From: Fontisphaera persica
GTDB lineage: Bacteria; Verrucomicrobiota; Verrucomicrobiia; Limisphaerales; Fontisphaeraceae
Direction: 5' to 3'
Assembly (NCBI RefSeq): GCF_024832785.1
Contig: NZ_CP116615.1
Coordinates: forward strand, 1,240,001 to 1,304,000
Length of the DNA: 64,000 nt
Under the pieces are notes generated by a model. The model searched no databases, was not told where the DNA came from, and saw only the letters and a list, made by a program, of their open reading frames with translations. Of this stretch, positions 54,820 through 63,458 are shown piece after piece. Positions within the stretch are counted from its first letter, which is position 1; each line of letters begins with the position of its first letter. Position numbers and translations under genes: made by a program.

Positions 54820-55989
54820 ATGCAGGGCATGGAAACACACGACAAACAACCCGGCTTCAGCACACGGGCGGTGCACGAAAGCTGTGGTTTTAGCGGGAGC
54901 ACAGGCGCCGTAATGCCGCCCGTGTTTTTAACCAGCACTTTTGCCAGCGGTAATCCAGACGGGTTTGATTACACCCGCTCCGGCAATCCCAATTTTCGTT
55001 TATTGGAGCGTTCGGCGGCCTCGTTGGAAGGAGGCCAATATGCCACCTGCTTTGCCAGTGGGGTTTCTGCGATTACGGCGGTGCTGAGCACATTGAAACA
55101 AGGCGATTTGGTGTTGGCCGAGGAAAACCTGTATGGCTGCACGTATCGCTTGTTGGAGCGGGTGATGGCCAAATTTGGCATCCAAACGCGATATGTGGAC
55201 ATGGCGCGGACTGAGCATTGGGGCATCATTAAGCGGTTGCGTCCTGCTCTGGTCTGGCTGGAAAGCCCCACCAATCCCCTGCTTAAGATTGTGGACATTG
55301 CCGGCGTCAGCGCCGTGGCGCGGGAAGCCGAAGTGCCGGTGGTGGTGGATAATACCTTTGCTTCGCCCTACCTGCAGCGCCCCCTGGAATTGGGAGCCAC
55401 GCTGTCGCTTTCTTCCACCACCAAATACATCAACGGCCACAGTGACAGCCTGGGAGGGGTGGTGGTGACGAATGAAGCCGGCTGGCAGGAGAAAATGATT
55501 TTTGCCCAGAAAGCCTTGGGCTTGCAGCCCGGTCCCTTTGATGCATGGTTGACAGCTCGTGGCCAGCGGACCCTCGCTTTGCGCATGGAAAGGCATTGTG
55601 CGACGGCGTTGGAGCTGGCTCGCTGGCTTGAAACACATCCCAAAGTTAAATTGGTGCGCTATCCCTTTTTGCCCAGCCATCCCCAATATGACCTGGCGCG
55701 CCGGCAGATGCGCGGAGGTTCTGGTATGGTGACATTTGAATTAAATAGCTCGGTGGAGCAGGCGCTGGCTTTTTGCCGCAAGCTGAAATACATCACCCTC
55801 GCTGAGAGTCTGGGAGGAGTGGAAAGCCTGATTTGCCATCCAGCCACCATGACTCATGCCTCAGTGCCGGCTGAGGTGAGGCGGCAGGTGGGCATAGGAG
55901 ATGGTCTGCTGCGTCTGAGCGTAGGACTGGAAGACCTAGAGGACTTGCGCGCCGATTTGGAATGCGCACTGGGAGCATTGCAGCCATGA
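54820..55989 (+). CDS. Trans-sulfuration PLP enzyme (cystathionine gamma-synthase/lyase family)
   Basis: A 389-residue enzyme of the Cys/Met metabolism PLP family. The PLP lysine is Lys202 in LSSTTKYINGHSD and the ring-binding Asp is Asp177 in VVVDNTFASPYLQ; YTRSGNPNFRLLE near 51-63 carries the phosphate-contacting Tyr and Arg. Length and motifs fit cystathionine gamma-synthase, cystathionine lyase or methionine gamma-lyase, which cannot be separated by eye. GGGGA lies three bases before the ATG at 54820; a Met at 54829 is an alternative. The gene is coupled to a second enzyme of the same family by an ATGA overlap, and metH and asd in this window point to methionine synthesis. Confidence 0.88.
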   Translation: MQGMETHDKQPGFSTRAVHESCGFSGSTGAVMPPVFLTSTFASGNPDGFDYTRSGNPNFRLLERSAASLEGGQYATCFASGVSAITAVLSTLKQGDLVLAEENLYGCTYRLLERVMAKFGIQTRYVDMARTEHWGIIKRLRPALVWLESPTNPLLKIVDIAGVSAVAREAEVPVVVDNTFASPYLQRPLELGATLSLSSTTKYINGHSDSLGGVVVTNEAGWQEKMIFAQKALGLQPGPFDAWLTARGQRTLALRMERHCATALELARWLETHPKVKLVRYPFLPSHPQYDLARRQMRGGSGMVTFELNSSVEQALAFCRKLKYITLAESLGGVESLICHPATMTHASVPAEVRRQVGIGDGLLRLSVGLEDLEDLRADLECALGALQP

Positions 55990-57443
55990 AGGCATGGGAA
56001 TTATTGGAGCAGCCGCGGTGGCAGCCAGAGGACTTGGGCCGTCCGTTGCCGGAGGATGAGCACGCGGTCTCCATGGCTTTGCCGCGTTGGCAGGATGTGG
56101 TGGGATACGAAGAAAAGCGTCCCGAAACCATCCATAAATTGCGGAATGGCTATCCGCGCTTCGTGATTCATCCCCTGGTGCAGCAGGCCGCCATGCAACT
56201 AGGCAATTGGAATGCCTGCCTGCCATTTCCTTCCGCGCGCGTGGCAGACCTGGCGTTGGCTTTCTTACGCCGTCATGGTCACGACGGCATGACCCTGCAA
56301 AAAGGCGGCCTTTGGGGAGTGGTTACCTCCTTGGATGGCGGTTTGGTCTTAAAGGCATTTTGGCAGCACACCGGCCTGATTGTATCCAGCCGGCAGGCCA
56401 AGGCTTTTCTGGAGGGCCGCAGTGAGCCCGACGAAACCCCTGCCATTCGGGCCAGGTTGCGACAGCATCTGGCGGCCTTTTACGAGGTGGAGGAAGGGGA
56501 TGTGTTTCTGCAACCTACGGGTATGGCGGCGCAACATGCGGCGCTGGCCGCAGTGCGCCTGTTGCGGCCGGGCCACCCCACCGTTCAGTTGGGTTTTCCT
56601 TATGTGGACACGCTCAAGTTGCAACAGAAAGTGGGGGACGGCGCGACGCTCCTACACCGGTTGGATCGTGTAGAGCAGGAGCTCCAGGTGCTGCTAAACC
56701 GCCAGCAGCTCGCGGCGTGTTTTTGCGAAATCCCCGGCAACCCTCTGCTGGGGTCGGCGGATTTACGGCGGGTTTCTCCCTTGCTGCGCGAGCGCGGCGT
56801 GCCGCTGGTGGCGGATGATGTGGTGGCCACGCCCTACAATGTGGATTTAAGCCCCTATGCTGACCTGGTGGCGACCAGTTTGACTAAATATATCGTCGGC
56901 ACGGCCGATGCCATGGGAGGCGCCGTGATATGCAACCCCCGCTCACCCTTCTATGAGCCATTAAAGCAAATCTTGCGGGCGCATCATGAAGACTTGTTGT
57001 GGGGTGAGGAGGCCATGATTATTGAACGGCAAGCCCGTGATTTCCCCTCTCGCATGGAACGTCACAACGCCAATGGACTTTGGATCGCTGAAAAACTGCG
57101 CGCTCACCCAGCCGTGGAGCGGGTGTGGTATCCAAAATGGGAATTCGCCGAAGTTTATGAGTCAGTACGTCGGCCTCGCGGAGGGTGGGGAAGCCTGGTC
57201 ACCTTTTTGCCGCGGCATGCCGACCGCACGGCTCCGGCAATTTATGACCGTTTAGCCGTCAACAAAGGCCCCAGCCTGGGGACGGTGTTCACGCTCGCCT
57301 GCCCCTTCACCTTGTTGGCGCATTACACGGAATTGGATTGGGCAGAGGCATGTGGCGTATCCCGCAATCTCATCCGGCTTTCCATCGGTCTGGAGGAACC
57401 AGAAGCGTTGTGGCAGCGGATTCAATCCGCCCTGCCTGATTAA
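55986..57443 (+). CDS. Cystathionine gamma-synthase-like PLP enzyme with N-terminal extension
   Basis: A 485-residue PLP enzyme, about 100 residues longer than usual. The extension includes HAVSMALPRWQDVVGYEE and LRNGYPRFVIHP, a pattern resembling fungal STR2-type cystathionine gamma-synthases. The catalytic core shows QPTGMAAQHAAL, Asp277 in PLVADDVVATPYN and the PLP lysine Lys301 in VATSLTKYIVGTADAMGG. The start at 55986 overlaps the preceding stop as ATGA, so both enzymes are probably made together. They may act as successive steps (gamma-synthase and beta-lyase) or as a heteromer. Substrate is not determinable here. Confidence 0.8.
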   Translation: MKAWELLEQPRWQPEDLGRPLPEDEHAVSMALPRWQDVVGYEEKRPETIHKLRNGYPRFVIHPLVQQAAMQLGNWNACLPFPSARVADLALAFLRRHGHDGMTLQKGGLWGVVTSLDGGLVLKAFWQHTGLIVSSRQAKAFLEGRSEPDETPAIRARLRQHLAAFYEVEEGDVFLQPTGMAAQHAALAAVRLLRPGHPTVQLGFPYVDTLKLQQKVGDGATLLHRLDRVEQELQVLLNRQQLAACFCEIPGNPLLGSADLRRVSPLLRERGVPLVADDVVATPYNVDLSPYADLVATSLTKYIVGTADAMGGAVICNPRSPFYEPLKQILRAHHEDLLWGEEAMIIERQARDFPSRMERHNANGLWIAEKLRAHPAVERVWYPKWEFAEVYESVRRPRGGWGSLVTFLPRHADRTAPAIYDRLAVNKGPSLGTVFTLACPFTLLAHYTELDWAEACGVSRNLIRLSIGLEEPEALWQRIQSALPD

Positions 57444-57455
57444 TTGGCAGGGGCT

Positions 57456-58277
57456 TTATTTTGGCGCCGGGGGCGTATTGGTGGCCCCTTTAATGGTGCT
57501 GCTGCCGCTGCGGCGGATTTCCGCCTCCAAATTCGCATTCGTAACCGCTGACGCCGGTTTGGGCAGCCCCCGCGTTAGACGCTCGCCGCCACGCATGTCT
57601 TGGTACAAGCCGCGCCGCATCCACTCCAGCCGCAGGGCGATATGATGTTCCTCGGTGAGTTTCTTTTTCTGTTCACTGACAATCTTCAAGTCATTGAACT
57701 GGCGCTCCAGTTCAGCCTTTTCGGCGCGCAAACGTTGCAATTCCTTGAGCAGAAAATCATTCTGGCCGGTGGCGGTGGCCAGTTGTTTTTCAGTCTCAGC
57801 GATTTTTACCTCCAACTGAGCAATCTGGTTGGTCAACTGCTCCATGCTGCGGGTTAGCACCTCGCGCTCTTTTTCCAGCTCGGCAATTTTGGTGGTATGA
57901 CGGGCGATTTCCTTTTCCGCCACCGCCGCGGCTTCGGCCGCCGCCTTCTTGACCTGTTCAATTTCCTGTTTAAGATCGTCGCGCTCAGCGGTGACGCGCT
58001 GCAGGGTACCCTCCAGGCGTTTGGCCTCGCCGGTCAGCGTGTCAACCTTGCGGCGCTCGGCCACTAATTGGTTGGTAAGGTGTGTGTTTACCTGTTGCAG
58101 TTCCTCTACCTTGGAGGAAGTTGCCGCCAGGGTGTTGGAGATTTCCACCCAGTTGGTCTTTTGGATGGTCACCGATTCCTTTTCCCGCTCTTTGGTTTTT
58201 CTGCTGACGTTGATCAAGGCCACGCCCAGAAAAACACAGACCACGACCAACAAAATGATTGCCAATTTATATCGCAT
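57456..58277 (-). CDS. Single-span membrane protein with long coiled coil
   Basis: A 273-residue protein with one N-terminal transmembrane helix (LAIILLVVVCVFLGVALINV, about 5-24). A predicted coiled coil of about 160 residues follows (about 45-215), rich in Glu, Lys, Gln and Leu heptads such as AELEKEREVLTRSMEQL. The C-terminus is a Pro/Ala/Thr-rich tail. The coiled coil probably lies in the periplasm. No family was recognised. Met at 58277 is preferred to one at 58298. It lies downstream of the small secreted protein and helicase genes on the same strand, 137 bp from the former. Confidence 0.7.
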   Translation of the reverse strand: MRYKLAIILLVVVCVFLGVALINVSRKTKEREKESVTIQKTNWVEISNTLAATSSKVEELQQVNTHLTNQLVAERRKVDTLTGEAKRLEGTLQRVTAERDDLKQEIEQVKKAAAEAAAVAEKEIARHTTKIAELEKEREVLTRSMEQLTNQIAQLEVKIAETEKQLATATGQNDFLLKELQRLRAEKAELERQFNDLKIVSEQKKKLTEEHHIALRLEWMRRGLYQDMRGGERLTRGLPKPASAVTNANLEAEIRRSGSSTIKGATNTPPAPK

Positions 58278-58413
58278 ATGGTCACCACTTTCGTGCAAGG
58301 TTCATGCTTTAGACGCCTTCCCGGGGGACTTTTTATCAAAGAAGTTTCCCGGTGACCAACATTTTTCCCAACCTTGTTCAACCGTGGGCTGGACCGTTCG
58401 GCTGGCCTGCCGC

Positions 58414-58938
58414 TCAAGGTTTGGCCGCCGGCGAATTGCTGGAGGAGGCTGTCGTGGATTTGGTTTGGGGCACGCGCTCCACCAGAGAGACACGCAAAAC
58501 CTGGTTGGACTTGAGCGTATGAAAGGCGATCCAAACTTGCTCGCCAGCTCGCAGGCTGTTGGCGCCTGGGGCGTTAACGTAATTCTCAATTTTTTCCGGC
58601 GCCTTTACCCCATGACGGCGGATGATCAGTCCATTGATCTGGTAGGAGCTGGTGGTGCCCCACGTTAAAGGGCTGTGTCCGCAGGTGGGATTGAACCCGC
58701 ATTGAGGCCCGCCTTGTTCGCAATAGCGTGCTATTTTGACCGACAAAACCTTGCCGAGGGCGATGCCCAAGCCGGCCGCATCGGCGGGAAGACCCGCGCG
58801 AAACCAGCGCATCATGGCGGGGGAGATTTTTTGTTCGAGTCCTACCTCGTCGTACGAATCGCCGCCGTGGCTTTCTTGGGCCAATCCCAGCCTTTGGAGG
58901 CTCAGGATAATCAGACAAACAAGCCAGATATTCTTCAC
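58414..58938 (-). CDS. Small secreted protein of unknown function
   Basis: A protein of about 174 residues starting at a GTG (58938), with signal peptide MKNIWLVCLIILSLQRLGLA and a mature part containing three cysteines close together (YCEQGGPQCGFNPTCGH) and a beta-rich C-terminus. The tail is Ser/Thr/Ala/Pro-rich. An upstream in-frame ATG at 59004 would overlap the helicase gene by 20 bases and bury the signal peptide, so it was not chosen. No homologous family is recognised. It follows the helicase stop by 46 bp and may be cotranscribed with it. Confidence 0.6.
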   Translation of the reverse strand: MKNIWLVCLIILSLQRLGLAQESHGGDSYDEVGLEQKISPAMMRWFRAGLPADAAGLGIALGKVLSVKIARYCEQGGPQCGFNPTCGHSPLTWGTTSSYQINGLIIRRHGVKAPEKIENYVNAPGANSLRAGEQVWIAFHTLKSNQVLRVSLVERVPQTKSTTASSSNSPAAKP

Positions 58939-58984
58939 GCGAACAGCATGCCACTTTCTGAACGAGGTGGCAATGGTGTCCTGG

Positions 58985-61621
58985 TCAATGCCGCCGCAAG
59001 GCAAGCCGGTGGTCCACCCGGCGCAGTTGCTGGAAGTCCAAAGAGGGCAGGTCGGTGAGGGTGGGTGATTCTGTTTCCTGCAGGATGGCCCTGGCCCGTT
59101 GCTGCAGTTCCTGCCATCTTGGCCAGTCTAGTGAAGGAGAGTGGGCAATTTGCCGTAAAGTGCTGCGCCATTCAATAATGATACGATCAATATCGCCCAC
59201 GCCGAGCCATTCGTTGATAAAACGATGTTTGCTGTCGGGTTGCCGATGAACCGCGGCCACGATTTGCTCGGCGCCAGCCCCATAGTGCGGCGGCAGGCCA
59301 TTTTCCAGATAACCAGGAATGGTTTGCAGGCCATAGAGTTTCTGGCAGGCCATCGCCAGGCGGCCTGCCCAACGGCTCTCATCGCCGGAAAAACGGAAGC
59401 CGGCGTCCAAATTGGCCAGCTCATAAATCATTTCATCCAACGGGCAGTTTTCGTCTTCCAGCCCCGCAGCTATGGCCAATCCATCACCTTGGTGGAAGAA
59501 ACTGACCACCCTGCCGCGTAGGGTCGGCACCCCCCGGGCACCCACCAGTCCCAGCCGCCGCCAGAGCATGGCGGCACCGCTGCCAGTGGGGAGTTGGCGG
59601 CAGGTTTGAATGAAAGCACAGCGTTGGCAATCAGAAGGCAAGACTTCGCGCAGGATGGGTCTGAAAATCGGCACGCCGTGACGGTCCACAGCGGCGCGAA
59701 GCGCCATTTGAGCGAGACTCACCAGAGCCACCAGTTTGTGGCCGCGTGCCTCAAAGCGGATGACGGGCAGGCGCTGAGCGGCAAAACGCTGGCGGAGCAA
59801 AGGCTCCACCGTGTTTTCCCAAGTTTCGCGGGTCGTGACCCGCCCTTGCCAGTGCAATAACCGCCGCACCCACTTCACCATTTCCAGACGGCCATCGTGC
59901 AAGATGTCGGCCACCGTGATGGCCCGTCCATGAACAGGATGGGCCTCGGAGGTTTGCTCCAAAACCACCAGGGTGCCGTGCCCCAGTTTTTCGAGGGCTT
60001 GGGGCACAGAAAGTGCTGACAGCCATTGCAACTTGGCGGCCAAGTTGGCACGCTGTTGCGCGGTTTCGGCGGTGTCGTCTTGGGGGGGTAACAAATTTAA
60101 GGCATCCAATAAAGGTGTCGGCGGCGCCTGCAGCACCCGCACTTCGCCTGCCGGGCGGTCGGTGAGGGGGGGCAGGTTTTCCCACTCGGCGCGGCTGTTG
60201 AGCATTTGTTGCACCTTGCGCCGCACATGGCGGGCACGTTCGGCATCCGTTTTAAGACCGCAGGGGGCCTCAGGATTTTTCAGGCATTCTTCCACCCCCA
60301 GCGTCACCGTGCGGGTGGTGAAAAGACGCTCCTGCACCCGCACTGCCTCGGCAAAGGGCTCACGGCCCGCTTCGGCTGCTGCGGCCATCAAGCCCAACAA
60401 CGTATTCCAATCCACCATGCCGTTGCGCTGCAAATGTGCCGGGTAACCATCGCGCAGCCGTATTTCATTGGGGCCAACGAGCACATAGCCGGTCTCGTCA
60501 ATGCCGCGGCGCCCGGCCCGCCCGAACATTTGCAGGATTTCATCCGGCCGCAGGGCCTGTTCCAGTTGGTCCCGGCGATAAGAATCTCCCGCCAAAGCCA
60601 CACTGCGCAGAGAGAAATTAATTCCTGCCGCCAAGCCCATGGTGGCCACCACCACGCGCAATGCTCCGGCTTTGGCCAAAGGCTCCACCACCCCCGCCCG
60701 GGCGGCATAGCTCAACCCGCTATGATGGTAGGCGACACGAGCTTTGAGCATGCGGGCCAGGTCTTCGCCCACCAAACGTTTTTGCTCCAGCGTTAGCGTG
60801 AGGGGGTGAGGGCAGGGCAACTGGCGCGCCAGTTCGTTGGCGATGCTTTCGGCGTTGGCCCGCCGGGGAGCGAACAGCAGAATGGGGCCCAGCCCCTCCG
60901 CCAAAGCCCGCGCGCAAAAACGTGCCCAATAACCGCGAATTTCCCCGGGCAACCTGTAACTAAGCCGCTCCACATCCACCTCCTCCAACGGTACCGGGCG
61001 GACTTTATCCTCAATCAGCACCGCTTTACGGCCCAGGCGGCGCAGCCAGCGTACGATGTCTTGCGGATTGGCAACACTGCCACTGAGGAGGAGCAACTGG
61101 GTTTGTGGGGGGGCCAGGGCCAAAGCCAGCTCATAGTTCAGGCCGCGGTCGGGGTCGCCGATAAGTTGATACTCGTCCACCACTAGCAGGCTGGGACCCA
61201 TGCCCCGCACCAGCCGATACTTTTGGGTTTCGAGTGTGGCAACAAGAATGGGAGCTTCCAGATTTTCCGCCAGGTCGCCCGTGGCAATGCCCACGTCCCA
61301 TCCGCGCGCGCGCCACTCGGCAAGTTTATCGTTGGCCAGTGCCCGGGTGGGGACGGTATAAATGGCTTGGCCGCGATTTTTGCCTTGTTTGGACCACAGC
61401 TCAAAAATAAGCGTCTTGCCTGCGCCCGTGGGGGCTTGCACCACGACATCCTTTCCCTCGCGCAAGGCATTGACGGCTTGGGTTTGCCAAAGGTCAGGCA
61501 CTACCACCGATTGGCTCAAGGTGGCAGTCCCGTTCAAGGCATCCTTCAGCGTGTCCACGTCCTCAAGGTAGCTCAGTTCAAGCCGGGGGTGAAGCCCGCA
61601 AAAGATTGGAAGCCGCACCAT
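58985..61621 (-). CDS. Ski2-like DEAD/DEAH-box helicase
   Basis: An 878-residue superfamily 2 helicase. Motif I is APTGAGKT (63-70), motif II is DEYQ (149-152, replacing the DEVH/DEAH usual in this group), motif III is LSGSVAN, and the C-terminal RecA domain has HHSGL, VVATMGLAAGINF and motif VI QMFGRAGRRGID, typical of Ski2-like enzymes. The C-terminal third contains CQRCAFIQTC, a possible metal-binding cysteine cluster. It probably unwinds RNA or DNA duplexes; the exact substrate is unknown. It is divergent from rsgA, with 97 bp between the starts. Confidence 0.88.
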   Translation of the reverse strand: MVRLPIFCGLHPRLELSYLEDVDTLKDALNGTATLSQSVVVPDLWQTQAVNALREGKDVVVQAPTGAGKTLIFELWSKQGKNRGQAIYTVPTRALANDKLAEWRARGWDVGIATGDLAENLEAPILVATLETQKYRLVRGMGPSLLVVDEYQLIGDPDRGLNYELALALAPPQTQLLLLSGSVANPQDIVRWLRRLGRKAVLIEDKVRPVPLEEVDVERLSYRLPGEIRGYWARFCARALAEGLGPILLFAPRRANAESIANELARQLPCPHPLTLTLEQKRLVGEDLARMLKARVAYHHSGLSYAARAGVVEPLAKAGALRVVVATMGLAAGINFSLRSVALAGDSYRRDQLEQALRPDEILQMFGRAGRRGIDETGYVLVGPNEIRLRDGYPAHLQRNGMVDWNTLLGLMAAAAEAGREPFAEAVRVQERLFTTRTVTLGVEECLKNPEAPCGLKTDAERARHVRRKVQQMLNSRAEWENLPPLTDRPAGEVRVLQAPPTPLLDALNLLPPQDDTAETAQQRANLAAKLQWLSALSVPQALEKLGHGTLVVLEQTSEAHPVHGRAITVADILHDGRLEMVKWVRRLLHWQGRVTTRETWENTVEPLLRQRFAAQRLPVIRFEARGHKLVALVSLAQMALRAAVDRHGVPIFRPILREVLPSDCQRCAFIQTCRQLPTGSGAAMLWRRLGLVGARGVPTLRGRVVSFFHQGDGLAIAAGLEDENCPLDEMIYELANLDAGFRFSGDESRWAGRLAMACQKLYGLQTIPGYLENGLPPHYGAGAEQIVAAVHRQPDSKHRFINEWLGVGDIDRIIIEWRSTLRQIAHSPSLDWPRWQELQQRARAILQETESPTLTDLPSLDFQQLRRVDHRLALRRH

Positions 61622-61718
61622 GTTTATTCAGCCGTTCCGCTAGCCTTGGCGGCCGACAGCCGTAGGCAAATAATTGGAGGTTGTCATGGGCTGGCGTGTC
61701 TGATAGCAACGGACGGAC

Positions 61719-62801
61719 ATGACCGGTGGCAACACAGACAAACGCCCCCATCTGACGCTGGAGACGCTAGGCTGGAATTGGGAATGGGAGGCCTGTTTCA
61801 AGGATTTGCAGCAGCCCGCCTGGGAGCCGGGCAGGGTGGTGGTGGAAGATAAACATCATTACGTTGTCTTTACCCGGCATGGAGCGTTGCGGGCCAGGGC
61901 AGCCGGTCGCCTTCTGCATCGCGCGCGCCAGCCAGGCGACCTGCCCAAAGTAGGGGATTGGGTGGCATTAATCGCCTATCCCGCCGAAGAAAAAGCCGTG
62001 ATTCAGCAGGTTTTACCCCGGAAAACCTGTTTAACCCGAAAGGTGGCCGGAAAAGAGGTCAGCGAACAAATCCTCGTGACAAATGTGGCAACGGCCTTCG
62101 TGGTGCAGGCCTTGGACTGCACCTTCAATCCGCGGTTGCTGGAACGCTTTTTGCTCATGGTGGTGGAAGGCGGTATTCAACCCGTGGTGCTGCTTAATAA
62201 ATGTGACCTGAGCGAGACGGTGGCGGAGCAGGTCGCTGCGGCCAAAGCTTGTGCGGGAGGCGCGCCGGTGCTGACGGTCAGCGCCAAAACAGGGAAAGGT
62301 ATCAAACAACTTTGGGAATACATTGTCCCGCAAAAAACCGTGGTATTTTTGGGTATTTCCGGGGTGGGAAAATCCAGTCTCATTAACCGCCTTTATGGTG
62401 AGGAGGTGGCAGCCACGGCGGAAGTGCGTGAATCAGACCATAAGGGGCGGCACACGACAACCTGGCGCGAACTCATCGTGCTCCCCAATGGGGGGCTGGT
62501 CATTGACACGCCTGGCATGCGCGAATTTCATCTCTGGATGGCCGGCGAAAGCCTGCCGGAAGCGTTTCCGGACATTTTTGCGCTGGCCGCTGGATGCAAA
62601 TTCAATGATTGCACCCATTCAGTGGAAAAAGGATGTGCGGTGCAGGCCGCGGTGGCAGCAGGGCAACTTTCCCGGGAACGCCTGGCCAGTTTCCATAAAT
62701 TGCGGCAGGAATTGGAATTTTTAGAGAAAGCCGGCCGCCTGCGACATCGGCGGGGCGGGGGCCGGCCAAGGGACTTTCTAGCGGCGCACGAGGAGGAGTA
62801 G
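61719..62801 (+). CDS. rsgA: Ribosome small-subunit-dependent GTPase A
   Basis: Circularly permuted GTPase that helps late maturation of the 30S subunit. In the 360-residue protein the OB-like N-terminal domain (about 35-110) is followed by G4 NKCD (160-163), G1 GISGVGKSS (212-220) and G3 DTPG (263-266), the permuted order. A zinc site follows with Cys293, Cys298, His300 and Cys306 (GCKFNDCTHSVEKGC). The N-terminus carries about 30 residues before the OB domain. The ATG at 61719 gives the full N-terminus. Confidence 0.94.
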   Translation: MTGGNTDKRPHLTLETLGWNWEWEACFKDLQQPAWEPGRVVVEDKHHYVVFTRHGALRARAAGRLLHRARQPGDLPKVGDWVALIAYPAEEKAVIQQVLPRKTCLTRKVAGKEVSEQILVTNVATAFVVQALDCTFNPRLLERFLLMVVEGGIQPVVLLNKCDLSETVAEQVAAAKACAGGAPVLTVSAKTGKGIKQLWEYIVPQKTVVFLGISGVGKSSLINRLYGEEVAATAEVRESDHKGRHTTTWRELIVLPNGGLVIDTPGMREFHLWMAGESLPEAFPDIFALAAGCKFNDCTHSVEKGCAVQAAVAAGQLSRERLASFHKLRQELEFLEKAGRLRHRRGGGRPRDFLAAHEEE

Positions 62802-62891
62802 CATGATTTATTATTTATCGGTCCACTCCTCTTGGTATTTGCCCGTTTCGTGATTTTGCCCCCCTCTAAAGGATTGACTGCTTTCACGTGC

Positions 62892-62920
62892 TTGACCGTC
62901 TTCTACTGGACGGGCAAAAT
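62892..62920 (+). promoter_or_regulatory. Candidate promoter close to the next start codon
   Basis: TTGACC (62892-62897), a 17-bp spacer and CAAAAT (62915-62920) end only 7 bp before the ATG at 62928. If used, the transcript would be leaderless or nearly so. Confidence 0.3.
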
Positions 62921-62927
62921 TAAACTC

Positions 62928-63446
62928 ATGAAGCGAGCCGCCAAATTACCCTCCCCGGATGAGGTGCAGCAAAAAGCCGTCAAGAAGATTGACGAGGAAC
63001 GGGAATTGTTGCGAAGGCGCATGATGATGTGGGATGGCGGGAAGCGCAGCCGCATCACGCTGTTTGATCTAAGTAACAAGCAGGAGCTTTTATTGGAGCT
63101 GGAAGGTTTGGGATGGAAACGGTATCAGGATGTTGCCGTTGAACCCTACGACTGGCTGGTGCGTCATGGGGCATCCCTGCCCACCCCTGCCGAGCTGTTT
63201 GAAGCCTTGGAAAACGAACATGGCGCCACCATTCAGCAGGAGCTGATTCGCCTGCGGGATGAAGTCCTGCCCCGCATCCACCGCGCTCCCAACCAAAGGG
63301 GCATTTACACTTGTGCCGGTCTGCATCCGTTTGTTGTGCAATACCTCATGGATACCTTGCGCGAAAGCGGGTGGTGGGTAGAGTTCGCCCCGGCCACTAT
63401 GGGCGTAGAGAAACAATTACTTATTTGCCCCAAGGCGGTAACTTGA
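62928..63446 (+). CDS. Hypothetical cytoplasmic protein
   Basis: A 172-residue protein without signal peptide or membrane segments. The N-terminus is charged and helical (DEVQQKAVKKIDEERELLRR), then ITLFDLSNKQELLLELEGLGW and a C-terminal region with YTCAGLHPFVVQYLMDTLR and LLICPKAV. No family was recognised. The reading frame is open to 62832 but the ATG at 62928 gives a sensible start. It follows rsgA by 126 bp on the same strand and is convergent with the partial oxidoreductase gene. Confidence 0.6.
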   Translation: MKRAAKLPSPDEVQQKAVKKIDEERELLRRRMMMWDGGKRSRITLFDLSNKQELLLELEGLGWKRYQDVAVEPYDWLVRHGASLPTPAELFEALENEHGATIQQELIRLRDEVLPRIHRAPNQRGIYTCAGLHPFVVQYLMDTLRESGWWVEFAPATMGVEKQLLICPKAVT

Positions 63447-63458
63447 GGCGCAGCCGGC

